NCBI RefSeq assembly: GCF_014649735.1
Contig: NZ_BMTP01000008.1
Coordinates: 62,001-126,000 of the forward strand
Source: Streptomyces lavendofoliae
GTDB taxonomy: Bacteria; Actinomycetota; Actinomycetes; Streptomycetales; Streptomycetaceae
Length of the DNA stretch: 64,000 nt
Reading direction: 5' to 3'
The notes under the pieces were generated by a model, which made no database searches, was not told where the DNA came from, and saw only the letters and a list, made by a program, of their open reading frames with translations. Position numbers and translations under genes: made by a program. This document shows positions 62,101 through 64,000 of this stretch, one piece after another (the first letter of the stretch is position 1; every line of letters starts with the position of its first letter).

Positions 62101-62363
62101 GGCAGCGGGCCGAGAAGCTTCGCGAGCCGAAGGCCGGCGGAGTCACCCCGTCCGGACTCCCGCGGCGCGTTCCCAAGGCCAACCTGGTCGAGGGCACGGC
62201 GGAGCAGACCCCGCAGGGCGGCCCACAGGTCTCCCGCGCTCCGGAGGACGTGCGTGGCAGGTTGAGCAACCTGCGGCGCGGTGTCCAGCAGGGGCGCAAC
62301 GCGGGAACGGACACGAACGGATCGGGCCTCGGCCCGGGTAGTACCTACAACCAGGAGCGTTAG
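59160..62363 (+). CDS. cvnA2: Conservon sensor-kinase-like membrane protein CvnA (second conservon)
   Basis: A 1067-residue paralogue of CvnA1. Membrane segments near 60-78 (NAILLIPVLIGLVMGGFQV) and 385-405 (IVIGAIVVVALLTAFILAGM) flank an NIT-like sensory domain; then HAMP, LDHLATRMRRNGENLLILAG, HATPase (ELLENATTFSSP, IEIHDKGIGLTAEDFADI, RMGLFVVGRLSDRHGIRVQ), a Gln/Tyr/Glu-rich disordered region (near 720-960) and the conserved tail SGLPRRVPKANLVEGTA, SRAPEDVRGRLSNLRRG. The catalytic half is much more conserved with CvnA1 than the sensory part, so the two conservons probably sense different signals. GTG start with GAGAGG 11 bases before it, as in CvnA1. Confidence 0.93.
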   Translation: MRRSTKSAAEQQARGNFTPPARTAVPPADTPGTSSASSGDKGGTGSSSKLSPRNWRVATRLNAILLIPVLIGLVMGGFQVKAAIDTWQEAQDAEKTALIVRAASEYGQALLNERDLTAVPLLTGKDRDSDPDVAKARDATEAAKKKFDEAVRDMPSGQGLERRLELFRDQEPLLEELRQNAYTKAQDPVSTEESYTGVQHYLMEFANELGLGTGNVTSYGRMVYAIQLAQAAQSLQRSIGTHLLVRPSKDDATFAAQSRAFNSYNYLEQIALGEYNSGGTEEDVKKLEAVMRGRAIEGDKRLQAEGITLPKDKNGSVLAPMAEKIGNAEDADAIEELRAKGVVKETWLAASTSKFDGYGEVSTELVNKAVDEAAEISSDAKTDAIVIGAIVVVALLTAFILAGMMARQMSTSMSRLRTAAFGIAEQRLPMLVDQLSRTDPGRVDTRVQPIPIDSQDEIGEVARAFDQVHREAVRLAAEQALLRGNVNAIFTNLSQRNQSLIEGQLTLITELENNEADPDQLENLFRLDHLATRMRRNGENLLILAGEEPGRRWNQPVPLVDVLRAASSEVEQYERIELTGVPESEIHGQAVTDLVHLLAELLENATTFSSPQTKVRVTATRLPDGRVMIEIHDKGIGLTAEDFADINHKLANPPTVDAAISQRMGLFVVGRLSDRHGIRVQLRPSGEQAGTTSLVMLPDAITHGGGGDPALNDDFTVSQIIPEQQAFEAAPLRTAAELGFDDSRYEQPQGDGNALDPVGRTRMREERRAALGAQLNGASQNERAMFRDEVAQEQQGAAYEEQGGQERYGYEQQQYEQRNGYAQDQYDGYQQQYGGDYATGEYPAGEYAEASYAESGFPAQEPQQPQYDNQFEPQSHQGEWPEQGSYEGGYDSGYGTESESAQGAPTNGPERVGFSSGPTPSTGHALTDAGLPRRGSQQQAPAPQQQQVPQAEQTQPVQRVSQSSSEDNGSEGWRSTNDERWQRAEKLREPKAGGVTPSGLPRRVPKANLVEGTAEQTPQGGPQVSRAPEDVRGRLSNLRRGVQQGRNAGTDTNGSGLGPGSTYNQER

Positions 62364-62364
62364 T

Positions 62365-62787
62365 GTGAGCCCGATGAGCCAGGCGGCGCAGAATCTGAAC
62401 TGGTTGATCACCAACTTCGTGGACAACACCCCCGGGGTGTCGCACACGGTGGTGGTCTCCGCCGACGGACTCCTGCTGGCGATGTCCGAGGGTTTCCCCC
62501 GTGACCGGGCCGACCAGCTCGCGGCGGTGGCGTCGGGTCTGACGTCGCTGACGGCCGGGGCGTCCCGGATCTTCGAGGGCGGCGCGGTCAACCAGACGGT
62601 GGTGGAGATGGAGCGCGGCTTCCTCTTCATCATGTCGATCTCGGACGGCTCGTCGCTGGCCGTCCTCGCCCACCCCGACGCCGACATCGGTCTGGTCGGT
62701 TACGAGATGGCCCTGCTGGTGGACCGTGCGGGCAGTGTCCTTACCCCGGATCTGCGCGCCGAACTCCAGGGAAGTCTTCTCAACTAG
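62365..62787 (+). CDS. cvnB2: Roadblock/LC7 protein CvnB (second conservon)
   Basis: A 140-residue protein nearly identical in amino acids to CvnB1 (differences include NQTVVEM for AQTVVEM, FIMS for FLMS and GSVLTP for GNVLTP) although many silent positions differ. GTG at 62365 follows the cvnA2 stop by one base, with AGGAG seven bases before it; ATG three codons on is the alternative. Same inferred role as partner of the conservon GTPase. Confidence 0.93.
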   Translation: MSPMSQAAQNLNWLITNFVDNTPGVSHTVVVSADGLLLAMSEGFPRDRADQLAAVASGLTSLTAGASRIFEGGAVNQTVVEMERGFLFIMSISDGSSLAVLAHPDADIGLVGYEMALLVDRAGSVLTPDLRAELQGSLLN

Positions 62788-62808
62788 CAAACAGACCGTG
62801 CGTTTCTC

Positions 62809-62834
62809 GCCACCGCACCATAGGGTGCGGTGGC
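62809..62834 (+). terminator. Hairpin between cvnB2 and cvnC2
   Basis: GCCACCGCACC, loop ATAG, GGTGCGGTGGC: perfect 11-bp stem 20 bases after cvnB2. No T-tract and the operon continues, so it may be an attenuator or mRNA-processing/stability element instead of a full terminator. The first conservon lacks it. Confidence 0.5.
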
Positions 62835-62883
62835 GCGGCTCCACAGGGACATGGAACCGGTGAACGGCAGTCGAGGAGGAAAA

Positions 62884-63462
62884 GTGGCAACACCCCCAGG
62901 CGGACACCACCCATACGACGGTGCGCACCAGTCGCAGGGTGAGAACGCCCAGAACCGCTTCAACTTCCCCTCCGCTCCGAGCGGTCAGGGCGGCATGCAG
63001 CAGCCGCAGCAGCCCTACCAGCAGCCGCAGTCCGGTCACTCGTACGTCCAGCCGCAGGCACCGCGCAGCCAGCCGGCGCAGCAGCGGCGGCGCCCGGAGC
63101 CGGCGCCCACGTCGAACGCCCACAATCCGCTGGTCCGTCCGTACGCCATGACCGGCGGCCGGACGAGGCCGCGTTACCAGCTCGCCATCGAGGCGCTGGT
63201 GTCCACCACGGCCGATCCGGCCCGGCTGCAAGGGCAGTTGCCCGAGCACCAGCGGATCTGCCGGCTGTGCTTCGAGATCAAGTCGGTCGCCGAGATCTCG
63301 GCACTCCTCTCCATCCCCCTCGGCGTTGCCCGGATCCTCGTCGCCGACCTGGCGGAGGCCGGACTTGTCGCCATCCACCAGCCCGGCGGCGACGAGTCCG
63401 CCGGCGGCCAGCCAGACGTGACACTGCTCGAAAGGGTGCTCAGTGGACTTCGCAAGCTCTAG
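62884..63462 (+). CDS. cvnC2: DUF742 protein CvnC (second conservon)
   Basis: A 192-residue protein, longer than CvnC1 because of a Gln/Pro-rich N-terminus (GMQQPQQPYQQPQSGHSYVQ). The DUF742 core starts at NPLVRPYAMTGGRTRPRYQL and continues HQRICRLCFEIKSVAEISAL and IPLGVARILVADLAEAGLVA. The GTG at 62884 has GGAGGAAAA upstream; an in-frame start at 62830 is unlikely. Overlaps cvnD2 by 20 bases exactly as in the first conservon. Confidence 0.92.
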   Translation: MATPPGGHHPYDGAHQSQGENAQNRFNFPSAPSGQGGMQQPQQPYQQPQSGHSYVQPQAPRSQPAQQRRRPEPAPTSNAHNPLVRPYAMTGGRTRPRYQLAIEALVSTTADPARLQGQLPEHQRICRLCFEIKSVAEISALLSIPLGVARILVADLAEAGLVAIHQPGGDESAGGQPDVTLLERVLSGLRKL

Positions 63463-64000
63463 CGGCGGTGCAGCCCGCTCAACCACCAGCGCGAAGATCG
63501 TGGTGGCGGGCGGATTCGGCGTGGGCAAGACCACGTTCGTCGGCGCCGTCTCGGAGATCAACCCGCTGCGTACCGAGGCCGTCATGACGTCTGCGTCCGC
63601 GGGCATCGACGACCTCACCCACACCGGGGACAAGACGACCACCACGGTCGCCATGGACTTCGGCCGTATCACCCTGGACCAGGACCTGATCCTGTACCTG
63701 TTCGGCACGCCCGGTCAGGACCGCTTCTGGTTCATGTGGGACGACCTGGTCCGCGGCGCCATCGGCGCGGTGGTGCTCGTCGACACCCGCCGTCTCGCCG
63801 ACTGCTTCCCGGCGGTCGACTACTTCGAGAACAGCGGCCTGCCCTTCGTGATCGCGCTGAACGGCTTCGACGGCCACCAGCCGTACACGCCGGACGAGGT
63901 GCGCGAGGCGCTCCAGATCGGACCCGACACCCCGATCATCACCACCGACGCCCGCCACCGCGCCGACGCCAAGAGCGCTTTGATCACGCTCGTGGAGCAC
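63443..64000 (+). CDS. cvnD2: Ras-like GTPase CvnD (second conservon), 3' end beyond window
   Basis: 186 codons are visible and only a few C-terminal residues should be missing. G1 VVAGGFGVGKTTFVGAVSEI, LYLFGTPGQDRFWFMWDDLV and VIALNGFDGHQPYTPDEVRE as in CvnD1; the N-terminus is two residues shorter in its Gly/Ser stretch and the first acidic after SEI is Asn. From 63707 to the edge its DNA differs from cvnD1 at only four positions by my count. GTG start within cvnC2. Confidence 0.94.
   Translation, partial: MDFASSSGGAARSTTSAKIVVAGGFGVGKTTFVGAVSEINPLRTEAVMTSASAGIDDLTHTGDKTTTTVAMDFGRITLDQDLILYLFGTPGQDRFWFMWDDLVRGAIGAVVLVDTRRLADCFPAVDYFENSGLPFVIALNGFDGHQPYTPDEVREALQIGPDTPIITTDARHRADAKSALITLVEH

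Overview
This is a stretch of high-GC actinobacterial chromosome, almost certainly Streptomyces. Third codon positions are nearly all G/C, GTG starts are frequent, and the genes recognised (nsdA, absB-type rnc, hupS with a long Lys/Ala tail, glcP, ndgR next to leuCD, tandem conservons) form a set known from Streptomyces. From memory, the order matches the S. coelicolor region running down from about SCO5597 to SCO5537. No transposase, prophage, plasmid gene, rRNA or CRISPR array is visible; it looks like conserved core chromosome.

Layout. 1-5.1 kb, minus strand: rpsP-khpA-rimM-trmD-rplS, a ribosome maturation operon, followed by two tandem type I signal peptidases (the second runs off the left edge), with a SprT-like metalloprotein gene upstream of rpsP. 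5.6-8.4 kb: a methyltransferase and a second-type FtsH protease. 8.5-18.6 kb: SRP genes ffh and ftsY enclose the nitrogen operon amtB-glnK-glnD (with a GlnR-type operator), the developmental repressor nsdA and an orphan Prim-Pol-like gene. 18.7-25.6 kb: cytosine permease, glucose permease glcP and smc. 25.7-37 kb: a small coiled-coil protein, acylphosphatase, a secreted CAP-domain protein, mutM-rnc-rpmF-DUF177, a DivIVA-like protein, coaD-rsmD-recG and a DAK2-domain protein. 37-45.6 kb: rpmB, thiDL, a RAM-only Lrp-like protein, a DUF3515 protein, ddl, gpsA-plsC, cofC, a small beta protein and hupS. 46-49 kb: leuCD with the divergent regulator ndgR. 49-52.7 kb: three tRNA-Glu and two tRNA-Gln genes, a HAD hydrolase, gltX and a fumarylacetoacetate-hydrolase-family gene. 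52.8-53 kb: a 61-residue peptide gene with an 11-residue motif repeated twice. 53.6-64 kb: two tandem conservons (cvnABCD), the second cut by the right edge.

How the parts relate. Several operons are tightly coupled by 1-8 bp overlaps (rimM/trmD, amtB/glnK, thiL/thiD, plsC/gpsA, rsmD/coaD, FAH/gltX, tandem signal peptidases). The tRNA cluster contains only the substrates expected for a non-discriminating GluRS and lies on the same strand as gltX. Each conservon encodes a sensor-kinase-like membrane protein (CvnA), a roadblock protein (CvnB), a DUF742 protein (CvnC) and a Ras-like GTPase (CvnD). The two cvnD genes are almost identical in DNA over their 3' part while the cvnB genes have diverged at silent sites, which suggests recent gene conversion.

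The most novel candidates are the repeat-motif peptide at 52.8-53.0 kb, the gene-converted conservon pair with its long leader and CRP-like palindrome, two probable non-canonical start codons (ACG for cofC, CTG for the DUF177 gene), and the nested palindromes upstream of glcP.
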